Of a DNA stretch of 22,664 nucleotides, positions 15,548 to 22,664 are shown piece after piece (the first letter of the stretch is position 1; every line of letters starts with the position of its first letter). This stretch comes from Casp-actino8 sp044358015 (GTDB lineage Bacteria > Actinomycetota > Acidimicrobiia > Acidimicrobiales > Ilumatobacteraceae). A program made the translations under genes and the position numbers. The stretch spans positions 1-22,664 of the forward strand of contig JBIKOO010000026.1 in assembly GCA_044358015.1 (NCBI GenBank), given 5' to 3'. The notes beneath the pieces were generated by a model that worked only from the letters and a program-made list of their open reading frames with translations, ran no database searches and was not told the origin of the DNA.

Positions 15548-16903
15548 ATGAATAGAGATGATCGTTCCGTACTGATGTGGGGCTCTTTTGGCGTGGCAAT
15601 TGCTGCGCTATTTGTGGCCATAGCAAGCATGACTGGCTTGGGTGACACGAGCGCATCAAGTTCGTCCGATTCGGGCACTGGCCCAACCATTGTTGACGTT
15701 CAGCTTTCTGAGTTTGCGATCACTCCCGCTGCCATCGTTGTGCCCCCGGGAGCAGTCTCTTTACGAATCACCAATATCGGCGCTGTGGTGCACAACCTCT
15801 CAATACCGAGCTTGGGAAAAAAGACCGCTGATATCAACCCTGGAGAGTCAGAAACACTCGACCTCGGAACTCTCACCGAAGGTGCCATGGATATGCTCTG
15901 CGAAATTGCCGGACACGCTAGTTCTGGAATGGTCGGCACTCTTTCAGTGACCTCTGGCGGCGCTCCAACCGACTCTGGAACCACCGATGACGGTCTCCAC
16001 GGATTTGCTAACTGGCAAGAAATGGACCAAGGCATGGAGGTACGTGCCAAGGCTTTCCCCGCCGCGACTATGGGCGAAAAAGGCGGTCAACTTTTTGAGC
16101 CGATCGTCGAAGCCGATGGCACCAAGGTCTTTAACATCACGGTCAAAGAAGTTGATTGGGAAGTAGAACCAGGCAAGATCGTCACAGCCATGACGTACAA
16201 CGGCACGGTTCCCGGCCCAGAAATTCGGGTCAACGTTGGCGACAAAGTGCGAATCGTTGTCACCAATGAACTTCGCGAGTCAACCTCGGTTCACTTCCAC
16301 GGAATTCGAGTTCCAAACAAGTACGACGGTGTTGATCCGTACACCCAAAAGCCAATCATGCCTGGGCAAACATTCACCTATGAGTGGACCACAGTTGAGC
16401 CCGCGGTCGGCATCTATCACTCGCACCACGACGCTCAAGCCCAAATTCCTGATGGATTGTTCGGATCGTTCATGGTGGGCGAAATGCCCATTCCCGATGT
16501 CTTGAAGGAAAAGGGCTACACCCAAGTCGACAAAGAAGTCACGATGACCTTGAACGACTCGGGAGCGATTGGTTTGTCACTCAATGGAAAGTCCTTCCCC
16601 GCAACCGAGGCGTACACATTGCGTCTCGGCCAAGTCATGATGGTTCATTACCAAAATGAAGGACTCATGGGCCACCCGATGCACATGCATCAACCGGTTG
16701 GTTGGATCGTCGCCAAAGACGGCGTGCCATTACTTGTGCCGCAACCTGCGGACACGATTTGGGTCTCACCGGGCGAGCGCTACACCGTGCTCTATAAGGC
16801 CGTCGACCCAGGCGTGTGGGCCTGGCACTGTCACATCCTGAGTCACGCTGAAGGCCCACAAGGCATGTTCGGCATGGTGACGGCGCTCATCGTCACGCCG
16901 TAA
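15548..16903 (+). CDS. Multicopper oxidase with extra N-terminal cupredoxin domain
   Basis: The protein has 451 residues. A hydrophobic N-terminal segment (~9-31) acts as signal or anchor, followed by a Ser-rich linker. A cupredoxin domain (~48-135) has a complete type 1 copper set: H82, C118, H123 and M128. A two-domain multicopper oxidase (~190-451) has H249-F-H251, H291-S-H293, H376-P-M-H379-M-H381 and H427-C428-H429 with H433 and M440. These are the ligands of one type 1 site in the last domain and a trinuclear type 2/3 centre. It should oxidise a substrate and reduce O2 outside the membrane; the substrate is unknown, and the cupredoxin may relay electrons. It differs from NirK nitrite reductases, which lack the HCH trinuclear motif. 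A DosR-type box precedes it. AAGG lies ~8 nt before the ATG. Confidence 0.92.
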   Translation: MNRDDRSVLMWGSFGVAIAALFVAIASMTGLGDTSASSSSDSGTGPTIVDVQLSEFAITPAAIVVPPGAVSLRITNIGAVVHNLSIPSLGKKTADINPGESETLDLGTLTEGAMDMLCEIAGHASSGMVGTLSVTSGGAPTDSGTTDDGLHGFANWQEMDQGMEVRAKAFPAATMGEKGGQLFEPIVEADGTKVFNITVKEVDWEVEPGKIVTAMTYNGTVPGPEIRVNVGDKVRIVVTNELRESTSVHFHGIRVPNKYDGVDPYTQKPIMPGQTFTYEWTTVEPAVGIYHSHHDAQAQIPDGLFGSFMVGEMPIPDVLKEKGYTQVDKEVTMTLNDSGAIGLSLNGKSFPATEAYTLRLGQVMMVHYQNEGLMGHPMHMHQPVGWIVAKDGVPLLVPQPADTIWVSPGERYTVLYKAVDPGVWAWHCHILSHAEGPQGMFGMVTALIVTP

Positions 16904-16923
16904 AGCCGTCCCGCAAGATCACT

Positions 16924-16949
16924 GAAAGTGGCAGTAGACCGCCACTTTC
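16924..16949. promoter_or_regulatory. Perfect inverted repeat between oxidase and TetR genes
   Basis: Arms GAAAGTGGC (16924-16932) and GCCACTTTC (16941-16949) are perfect complements with an 8-nt spacer. It ends 3 nt before the proposed -10 box of the TetR gene, so binding of the TetR protein there would block its own promoter. It could also act as a stem-loop ending oxidase transcription, but only a weak pyrimidine tract follows. Confidence 0.6.
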
Positions 16950-16952
16950 CCC

Positions 16953-16958
16953 TAGTCT
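16953..16958 (+). promoter_or_regulatory. Possible -10 element giving a leaderless TetR mRNA
   Basis: TAGTCT lies 6 nt before the ATG at 16965, so transcription could start at the A of the start codon. No Shine-Dalgarno sequence is present. The -35 region would fall in the inverted repeat and is weak. Confidence 0.35.
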
Positions 16959-16964
16959 CTTCGC

Positions 16965-17570
16965 ATGTCACCGACTTCAAGCGCCGCGACCACCATCTCT
17001 CTTGACGGGCGTCGCGAACGCGGTGCTCGTAATAAAGAAGCCGTGGTCTCTGCTCTGCTCGAGCTCTATAGCCAGGGCGAAGTTCAGCCACCAGCCGCGC
17101 GCATCGCCGAAATGGCTGGGGTATCTGAACGTTCGGTGTTCCGCTATTTCGACGATATGGAAGACCTGGCAAGTTGTGCGATCGCCGTGCAATGGGACCG
17201 AATTCGTGATTTATACGAAACTCTCGATAGTTCCGGCGATCTCACCAAGAGAATCAACTCAATCGTTGACCACCGACTGAAGTTGTACGACAAAGTAGGC
17301 GGCGTCATGCGTGTTGCCGTCGTAGCCGCTAATAAATCGCAGGTCGTTGCGATGGCCGTGAAAGAGCGACGACAAATGATGGGTCGTCGAGCCTTGCAAC
17401 AGTTTGAAAATGAATTGAAGTCAACGAGCGATATTGAAAACAAAGAGCGAATCCTTGACTACACGCTGTCACTTGAAAACATCATTTATCTCAAAGAGGC
17501 CCTTGGGCTTTCGCACAGCAAGGTTCGCGAAACTTTGACTGCGGCTATCACAACACTTTTCGCGAACTGA
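16965..17570 (+). CDS. TetR-family transcriptional regulator
   Basis: This 201-residue regulator has an N-terminal TetR HTH at about residues 20-68 (NKEAVVSALLELYSQG; ARIAEMAGVSERSVFRYFDD). That is the typical three-helix DNA-binding domain ending in the R-Y-F motif, and an all-helical ligand or dimerisation domain follows. The ligand domain (RINSIVDHRLKLYDKVGGVM; VKERRQMMGRRALQQFENEL) is not assignable to a known ligand. It lies 61 nt after the multicopper oxidase on the same strand and is convergent with the REC-EAL gene. The inverted repeat just upstream is its likely operator. Whether it also regulates the oxidase is not shown by the sequence. Confidence 0.9.
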   Translation: MSPTSSAATTISLDGRRERGARNKEAVVSALLELYSQGEVQPPAARIAEMAGVSERSVFRYFDDMEDLASCAIAVQWDRIRDLYETLDSSGDLTKRINSIVDHRLKLYDKVGGVMRVAVVAANKSQVVAMAVKERRQMMGRRALQQFENELKSTSDIENKERILDYTLSLENIIYLKEALGLSHSKVRETLTAAITTLFAN

Positions 17571-17585
17571 ACTACTCCTGGTCGT

Positions 17586-18773
17586 TCACGACAGATATTC
17601 AAACTTGCGACGCCAATCGTCAAGAGCAACATCTAGTTGAACTGGCGCGACGGGTGGCGAAATGAGATACCCCTGGGCCGCGTCACATCCGAGATCGCGC
17701 ACCATACGGAATTGATCAACTGATTCGACGCCTTCAGCAACGACCTGCAGTTGCAATGAGTGACCAACATCAATTCCAGATCGCACCATCGGGTCAGGTT
17801 CATCGGCGTTGATATCGAGGCGATTGACCATCGCTCGATCGATCTTTAGCTCAGTAAAAGGCGCGACCAACAATCGTTCGTAATTACTCGTGCCGGTTCC
17901 GAAGTCGTCAACCGACAGTTTGAAACCGGCAATTCGTAAACGAGTCAAGATTGAAAGCGCTGGTGCAACATCCGTGATTGGAGCAGTTTCGGTGACTTCG
18001 AATGTCCAACGTTCAGCAGGCGCCGCTTCAAGCAAAATCTTTTGGGCTCGACGTGGCAATTCTTCGTCATCTAAATCTAAGACAGAGATGTTGATGGAGA
18101 TATCCGGCATTGATGCCAACGCTCGGTAGCGCTTACGATCACGGGCTGCCATCGACATCACGATGTCAAGCAGTTCACCGGTTCGACCTTCTTGCTCAAT
18201 CAGTGCAACAAAGATTGCTGGTGATACATCACCATGTTCAGGGTGACGCCAACGAACCAATGCCTCAACGCCTAATGCTTCTCCACTACGGGTAGAAACC
18301 TTGGGCTGATATGCCAATTGCACGAAATCTGGTTGCAATAGCAAGTTCGCGTCAATGATGACTTTGGGGCCTGTCGGGTCAACCCCCATCTCAGAAACTT
18401 GTGATAGTTCGAGCATCGCTGTTTTCAAAACATCTAGCGAGAAGGGTTTCGCAAAGGTGCCCAGTACTCGCAGTTTGTGCATCTCAGCAATACGACCCGC
18501 TGTATCTAACAATGATTGGTCGGCACCACTCACCAAAATCACGGGCATTCCCCGATGAGTTGCCCCGAGTTTGCTCATCACTTCAATGCCATCCATTTCG
18601 CCAAGGGAAAGGTCAAGGACAACAAGATCAAAACGCCCGACTATTGCGGCCTCAATCTCACTTGGGCTACTGGCCGACGTCGCATCAAACCCTGCAGACT
18701 CAGCGACTGCGACAATCAATTCACAAATTGCTTCTTCGTCATCGATGACAAGAACTTTTGGCGTATCACTCAT
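17586..18773 (-). CDS. REC-EAL response regulator (c-di-GMP phosphodiesterase)
   Basis: This 395-residue protein has a receiver domain (1-120) with D11-D12, phospho-acceptor D54 (VVLDLSLGEMDG), S82 and K109. An EAL domain follows (~145-390). The EAL catalytic set looks complete: VEALVRWRHP, the Asn in DISINIS, the Glu in FEVTET, VDDFGTG, the Lys in ELKIDR, VAEGVES and AQGY. It should therefore hydrolyse c-di-GMP to pGpG in the cytoplasm, with activity set by phosphorylation. Its ATG overlaps the stop of the upstream hybrid kinase (ATGA), so the two are co-translated and very likely partners. No GGDEF domain is present in it or elsewhere in the window. Confidence 0.94.
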   Translation of the reverse strand: MSDTPKVLVIDDEEAICELIVAVAESAGFDATSASSPSEIEAAIVGRFDLVVLDLSLGEMDGIEVMSKLGATHRGMPVILVSGADQSLLDTAGRIAEMHKLRVLGTFAKPFSLDVLKTAMLELSQVSEMGVDPTGPKVIIDANLLLQPDFVQLAYQPKVSTRSGEALGVEALVRWRHPEHGDVSPAIFVALIEQEGRTGELLDIVMSMAARDRKRYRALASMPDISINISVLDLDDEELPRRAQKILLEAAPAERWTFEVTETAPITDVAPALSILTRLRIAGFKLSVDDFGTGTSNYERLLVAPFTELKIDRAMVNRLDINADEPDPMVRSGIDVGHSLQLQVVAEGVESVDQFRMVRDLGCDAAQGYLISPPVAPVQLDVALDDWRRKFEYLS

Positions 18774-21649
18774 GACTTTTCACCACCCTCACTATCCTCA
18801 CCGTCACGCGCTTCGGCAATTAACGGCGACAAAGCGCTGTACAAGTCTTCACGCGAGAACGGCTTAGCCAAAGTCCGCTCTCCTTGCTCTTGCAATTCTT
18901 TCATACTCGCCGAGTAACCGGTCATAAAGATCACCGCAAGATCGGGAACAATTGCGACTGCAAGACGGGCCAATTGGATTCCGTCCATCTCTTCACCGAA
19001 GTTTGCATCCGAAACCAATACGTCTGGTTCAAATGTTTCGATGAGTTCAAGTGCAGCTTTGGGAGATGTTTCAAAACGAGCATCAACACCCATATCAATA
19101 AGCCACGAAGCCACCATTTCGGCGAGTGACTGTTCGTCGTCGGCAACAACGACACGGCGACCCGAACGTCGTTGTACCGCCCGCTCATCGCTCTTCACCG
19201 ATCCGGTATGAATCGGCAGGCTCAGAGTCACGGTCGTGCCAACTCCGAGACGGCTCTCTAAGTACGCCGTGCCGCCACTCTGTTTAGCGAATGCATACAC
19301 CGTGGCGAGACCAAGACCGGTTCCACTGCCGGCCCGTTTCGTAGTGAAGAACGGTTCAAAGGCACGAGCAACTACGTCTGCTGGCATGCCCTTACCATCG
19401 TCGGCAACTGAGAGTTCTAACGTTTGAGTTTCTGGCACCTGTCGTGCCGAGATCTTCAAGGTTCCCGTCGGACCCATTGCATCACGTGAGTTGAACGTGA
19501 GATTCAAAATGCAACTCGACAAGCGACCCGCATCAACCATGAGCTGCACGTTGGGATCTGGAATATCAACTTCAACTTGTCGTCCCGCGCCAAGTGCTTG
19601 CTTCATCAGTGGCAAGAGTCCTTTCACAAGATCGGACAATGTGACCGCGCTCTCTTCAAGCGGTTGGCTTCGCGCCACAGCAAGTAACGACTTGGTGATT
19701 TCGGCGCCACGTTCGACAGCCGACATCGAGCGTGAAACAAACTTAGACAACTTCTCATCGTTCGCAATGGTGTCATTCATCGCCATCAACTGCAGATTGC
19801 CAAGGGTGACGAAGAGCAAGTTGTTGAAGTCGTGAGCTAACCCTCCAGCCAAAGCGCCAAGTGACTCCATCCGCTCGGATTGTGACGAACGCATCGCCAA
19901 ACTGCGACGTTCAGTCGAATCGGTTGCGTGCAAAAAGCCCACGCGGTCATTCGACATTCCGTGAATCGGGTACGCCTCAATTTCGACTATACGCATTGAA
20001 CTATCAAGATCGTCTTCACCTAGTTCGGCACGGGCAACTTCGCCGTCAAGCGCTTGTTGCAATGCATCAATGACGAGTCGCGCTCGACCCGAATCGGGAG
20101 TTAGCCCAAAAATCGCGGTGACATCGAGTCCGGGAATTGCGCCAGGGAATTCATCACGAACTTCTTGGTTCGCTGCTAACACTTTGAGTGACTCGTCGAA
20201 GACAACAGATTTCCCAGGCGTGGCATCGAGCGCTGCTTCCAGCAACAACTCTCGCCGACGACGTTCGAGGAAGAGCCGATGCTGAGCGTTCGCCCCTTGC
20301 AAGAGAACTATGAGCATCGCCAAACCAAAGAGAATTTCAATACCCAACACCAGAACAGTTGAACGGGTCTCAACACCGAAATTCGCCATCGGGCTTGCAG
20401 TAAACCGCAGGCGCAGATCGCTAATGACGCCATCGCTGGAAGCTGACTGCGAAGGTTCTGACTTGTTGTCACCCTCAACCCAGAGCGATGTTGAAATCTC
20501 GTTGTTTGCAATGTCAGCAATTTCAATTTGCACATCGTCAACGAGTCCACTGAACGCAGCCATTCCCGAATGCAAGAGTTCGGGGATTGAAAACGACACG
20601 ACGACGAATTGTTGAGACGGAGACTCTTTTACCGGAAGGGCGAAGTAGATATTCGGCTCAAAGGTTGAAGTGGACAACGCAATATCTTCAATCCCGAGTA
20701 ACCGCACTTCTTTGTTTTGTGTTGAATCAAGTATTGCCCCATCAAATTTACCGACGGCAGTTTTGAACGAGCTCACACTTGGCGCTTCGAGCCGACTCAA
20801 CGCCTGGTCAACTGATAGGGAACCATTTGCTTCAACGCTGACAAGCGCGGCAACCGAGATTTCTTCTTGACCGAGAACCAGTGTTTGTAATTGTTCTTCA
20901 AACCGAGTCGGATCTTGAACAATGACTTCATCAGAGTTATTGACTTGCAATGTCAACATTGACAACTGCTCACCAGTTGACTCAAGAAACCCTGTTTGTG
21001 CTGCTTCAGCGACAAACGTCAGGTTGTCCTCATCTTGACGTTGCCAAACCTGTCGCGTAATTGCGATCGCAACCAAAGTCATCATGACAATGACTAACGG
21101 AGCCAGCAATTCTGCGGCAATTGATTTGTCATAGCGAAACCAGTGAGTGCTTTTGCGCGACGCGATGATCGCCGCGATCACTGCAGCAATCGCGATGCCA
21201 ATACTTTGACTCGCCGTCGACATCGCGACATCACCGTTGACCCATGAAACCACCAGAGTTTCGCTCAACCCACCAAGGACCGAAATGACAGCCACCCCAC
21301 CCAGGAACTTCCAGATCCGGTTTGCTGGAGTCTCAGGTTGAACCCGAGAAATGGTGTGTTCAATCGCTACGAACAACGCCAGTGTTTCAAGAATTGCCAA
21401 CAGGCCAACCGCAACCAAAGCCCCCAAATGACCATTGACAACTGACCGTTCGGCTGCATTACCCAGCAAGAAATAGGCCGCACTTTGCCCGATCAGGCCA
21501 GCGATCAGGGCACCTCGTCCCCAGAAAAACCCCGCCGCAACCACCACTGCCATAGAAAAGCGAACGTCAAGGGTCCCCGTCACGGTTGACCATGCGGATG
21601 CGACCGAGAACGCAAATGTGATGAGGAAACGCACGAACGGTGTTCTCAT
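18770..21649 (-). CDS. Membrane hybrid histidine kinase (MASE1/CHASE-like, PAS, HisKA, HATPase, REC)
   Basis: This is a 959-residue sensor. The N-terminal ~205 residues form a MASE1-like multi-pass membrane domain. An extracytoplasmic region (~206-430) contains a CHASE-like stretch (RFEEQLQTLVLGQEEISVAA), and a further membrane segment lies at ~432-454. A PAS-like domain (~470-590) precedes the HisKA helix with phospho-acceptor H606 (GGLAHDFNNLL). HATPase_c shows NSRDAMG, DDGKGMP and FEPFFTTKRAGSGTGLGL. A C-terminal receiver (~835-950) has phospho-acceptor D881 (LVSDANFGEEMDG) and a Lys in TLAKPF. The signal is unknown. It overlaps the REC-EAL gene by 4 nt. No phosphotransfer (Hpt) domain is visible in either protein. 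GGAG lies ~10 nt before the ATG. Confidence 0.92.
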   Translation of the reverse strand: MRTPFVRFLITFAFSVASAWSTVTGTLDVRFSMAVVVAAGFFWGRGALIAGLIGQSAAYFLLGNAAERSVVNGHLGALVAVGLLAILETLALFVAIEHTISRVQPETPANRIWKFLGGVAVISVLGGLSETLVVSWVNGDVAMSTASQSIGIAIAAVIAAIIASRKSTHWFRYDKSIAAELLAPLVIVMMTLVAIAITRQVWQRQDEDNLTFVAEAAQTGFLESTGEQLSMLTLQVNNSDEVIVQDPTRFEEQLQTLVLGQEEISVAALVSVEANGSLSVDQALSRLEAPSVSSFKTAVGKFDGAILDSTQNKEVRLLGIEDIALSTSTFEPNIYFALPVKESPSQQFVVVSFSIPELLHSGMAAFSGLVDDVQIEIADIANNEISTSLWVEGDNKSEPSQSASSDGVISDLRLRFTASPMANFGVETRSTVLVLGIEILFGLAMLIVLLQGANAQHRLFLERRRRELLLEAALDATPGKSVVFDESLKVLAANQEVRDEFPGAIPGLDVTAIFGLTPDSGRARLVIDALQQALDGEVARAELGEDDLDSSMRIVEIEAYPIHGMSNDRVGFLHATDSTERRSLAMRSSQSERMESLGALAGGLAHDFNNLLFVTLGNLQLMAMNDTIANDEKLSKFVSRSMSAVERGAEITKSLLAVARSQPLEESAVTLSDLVKGLLPLMKQALGAGRQVEVDIPDPNVQLMVDAGRLSSCILNLTFNSRDAMGPTGTLKISARQVPETQTLELSVADDGKGMPADVVARAFEPFFTTKRAGSGTGLGLATVYAFAKQSGGTAYLESRLGVGTTVTLSLPIHTGSVKSDERAVQRRSGRRVVVADDEQSLAEMVASWLIDMGVDARFETSPKAALELIETFEPDVLVSDANFGEEMDGIQLARLAVAIVPDLAVIFMTGYSASMKELQEQGERTLAKPFSREDLYSALSPLIAEARDGEDSEGGEKS

Positions 21650-21754
21650 TAACTGAACACTCCGCTCATAGGAGGAAGATCACGAAATTGGTCGATATTT
21701 GATCGTACGCCGAGACAACTCTCTGACGAGACCATTTCCGCTGGTGACACGAGG

Positions 21755-21760
21755 TACAAT
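21755..21760 (+). promoter_or_regulatory. Probable -10 element of tRNA-Pro
   Basis: TACAAT lies 9 nt before the first base of the tRNA, placing the transcription start about 3 nt upstream of mature tRNA. The -35 box is not clear. Confidence 0.45.
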
Positions 21761-21769
21761 TTTGCTCCT

Positions 21770-21845
21770 CGGGGAGTAGCGCAGTTGGTAGCGCACCTGC
21801 TTTGGGAGCAGGAGGCCGGGAGTTCGAGTCTCCTCTCCCCGACCA
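21770..21845 (+). tRNA. tRNA-Pro (anticodon TGG)
   Basis: This is a 76-nt cloverleaf with an encoded CCA end. The acceptor stem is CGGGGAG pairing with CTCCCCG. The D arm contains GCGCAGTTGGTAGCGC. The anticodon stem CCTGC/GCAGG encloses loop TTTGGGA with anticodon TGG, reading CCA proline codons. The T arm contains TTCGAGT with one wobble pair in the stem. The neighbours are unrelated genes on both sides, and no duplicated tRNA end suggesting integration was seen. Confidence 0.95.
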
Positions 21846-21927
21846 ATTCACTTTATTGTCTCGGCAAATTATCTTGTGCCGTCCCGTTCGGTCACAGACC
21901 CACGGCGTTTATATGTCAATGTTGGGC

Positions 21928-22413
21928 ATGAGCATCTCCGACATCTCCATTAACACTCTGTCCGGTCAGTCCACGTCGCTTGGCGGCCTTGGCGCAAAAG
22001 TCATGTTGGTTGTCAATGTGGCGAGCAAGTGCGGACTCACCCCTCAGTACACTGGACTAGAGGCCCTGCACGAAAAGTATGCCGGTCAAGGCTTCAGCGT
22101 GGTTGGCGTTCCGTGCAATCAGTTCATGGGCCAAGAGCCTGGCTCACCCGAAGAGATCGCAACGTTCTGTTCAACAACCTATGGCGTGACGTTCCCATTG
22201 CTCGAAAAGATTGATGTCAATGGCGACAACCGCCATCCGATCTATCAGCAACTCACTGATGTCGCCGATGCCGAAGGTGTCAATGGCGATATCCGTTGGA
22301 ACTTCGAAAAGTTCTTGGTGAGTGGCTCGGGTGAAATTCTCGGTCGCTTTAGCCCGATGATCACACCCGAAGACCCAGCTTTAGTTGCTGCGATTGAGTC
22401 ACACCTGAAATAG
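21928..22413 (+). CDS. Glutathione peroxidase family thiol peroxidase
   Basis: The protein has 161 residues from the ATG at 21928, the usual length for bacterial cysteine-type GPx. ATGs at 21913 and 21919 are in frame and would add 5 or 3 residues; the family alignment favours 21928. The peroxidatic Cys is C35 (VVNVASKCGLTPQY), with Q65 (PCNQF), W124 and N125 (RWNFEKF) completing the catalytic tetrad. C81 (FCSTTYGVTFP) is the likely resolving Cys, which suggests thioredoxin rather than glutathione as reductant. It reduces hydroperoxides in the cytoplasm. No Shine-Dalgarno sequence is visible; TTTATA at 21908-21913 may be a -10 box giving a very short leader. It is convergent with the L,D-transpeptidase gene. 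Confidence 0.93.
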   Translation: MSISDISINTLSGQSTSLGGLGAKVMLVVNVASKCGLTPQYTGLEALHEKYAGQGFSVVGVPCNQFMGQEPGSPEEIATFCSTTYGVTFPLLEKIDVNGDNRHPIYQQLTDVADAEGVNGDIRWNFEKFLVSGSGEILGRFSPMITPEDPALVAAIESHLK

Positions 22414-22431
22414 TTTTCAGGCGAGTAACAA

Positions 22432-22664
22432 CTAGTCATGAATCCAGACTTTGGCGCCTTGGGGTAACAAGTTTTCAAGCCAAATCAAATCCATCACTGG
22501 GTTCGCTACTCGAATACATCCGTGCGATGCCGGATAAGCCGGAATACTGCGTGAGCCGTGTACCGCTATTCCACCGACGACAAATTTCGGGCGATACAAG
22601 CTTCCGAGAGTTCCTTCGTACACCTTTTCATCGCGCTCTTTATAAATCTTGAAGTCGCCCGATG
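22432..22664 (-). CDS. L,D-transpeptidase (YkuD domain), C-terminal end only
   Basis: The frame is open to the right edge of the window, so only the last ~77 codons are present. The YkuD active-site signature is intact: AVHGSRSIPAYPASHGCIRV, with the catalytic Cys in SHGCIR and the upstream His in HGS. The stop is TAG at 22432-22434, 18 nt from the GPx stop in convergent orientation. Such enzymes form 3-3 cross-links in peptidoglycan or attach proteins to it outside the membrane. The N-terminus, with any signal peptide or extra domains, is not visible. Confidence 0.9.
   Translation of the reverse strand, partial: SGDFKIYKERDEKVYEGTLGSLYRPKFVVGGIAVHGSRSIPAYPASHGCIRVANPVMDLIWLENLLPQGAKVWIHD

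Noticed and set aside
15548..16903. Copper nitrite reductase (NirK)
   Set aside because: The HFH, HSH, HPMHMH and WHCH motifs give a trinuclear multicopper oxidase centre; the NirK ligand pattern is absent.
21649..21851. Minus-strand frames across the tRNA
   Set aside because: They are antisense to tRNA-Pro; this type of spurious frame (GERRLELPASCSQSR) is common in automated annotations.

Overview
The window looks like chromosomal DNA of an actinobacterium, most likely from the Acidimicrobiia/Ilumatobacter side. This is an inference from gene content: a ClpP2-like protease, a DevR/DosR-type response regulator, an actinobacterial-style cell-elongation cluster ending in a radical SAM gene, and only moderate GC. 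There are no insertion sequences, phage genes or CRISPR arrays. Coding density is very high, and no gene-free stretch exceeds 300 bases.

Left block (1-13202, all on the minus strand; read right to left): trigger factor (tig), clpP and clpX, then folC, ndk, mreB, mreC, mreD, mrdA (PBP2), rodA and a partial radical SAM gene. The mre/mrd/rodA genes are tightly packed (ATGA or TGATG overlaps at mreC/mreD and mrdA/rodA) and encode the elongation machinery. tig-clpP-clpX couples nascent-chain folding with regulated proteolysis. Two proteins in this block carry low-complexity insertions encoded by tandem DNA repeats: a Thr-rich segment in MreC and a His/Asp-rich tail on trigger factor.

Middle block (13302-17570): a small unknown protein, then a divergent pair made of a DevR/DosR-like response regulator (minus) and a PAS histidine kinase with a DevS-type transmitter (plus). 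Next come a membrane-anchored multicopper oxidase with an extra N-terminal cupredoxin domain, and a TetR-family regulator. A perfect 14-bp palindrome matching the core of the mycobacterial DosR box lies between the two signalling genes. A second, 13/14 match lies directly upstream of the multicopper oxidase. This makes a coherent candidate regulon and is the most interesting feature of the window.

Right block (17586-22664): a REC-EAL c-di-GMP phosphodiesterase response regulator overlapping by ATGA with a large MASE1/CHASE-like/PAS hybrid histidine kinase (minus), then tRNA-Pro(TGG), a glutathione peroxidase (plus), and the C-terminal end of an L,D-transpeptidase (minus, running off the right edge).
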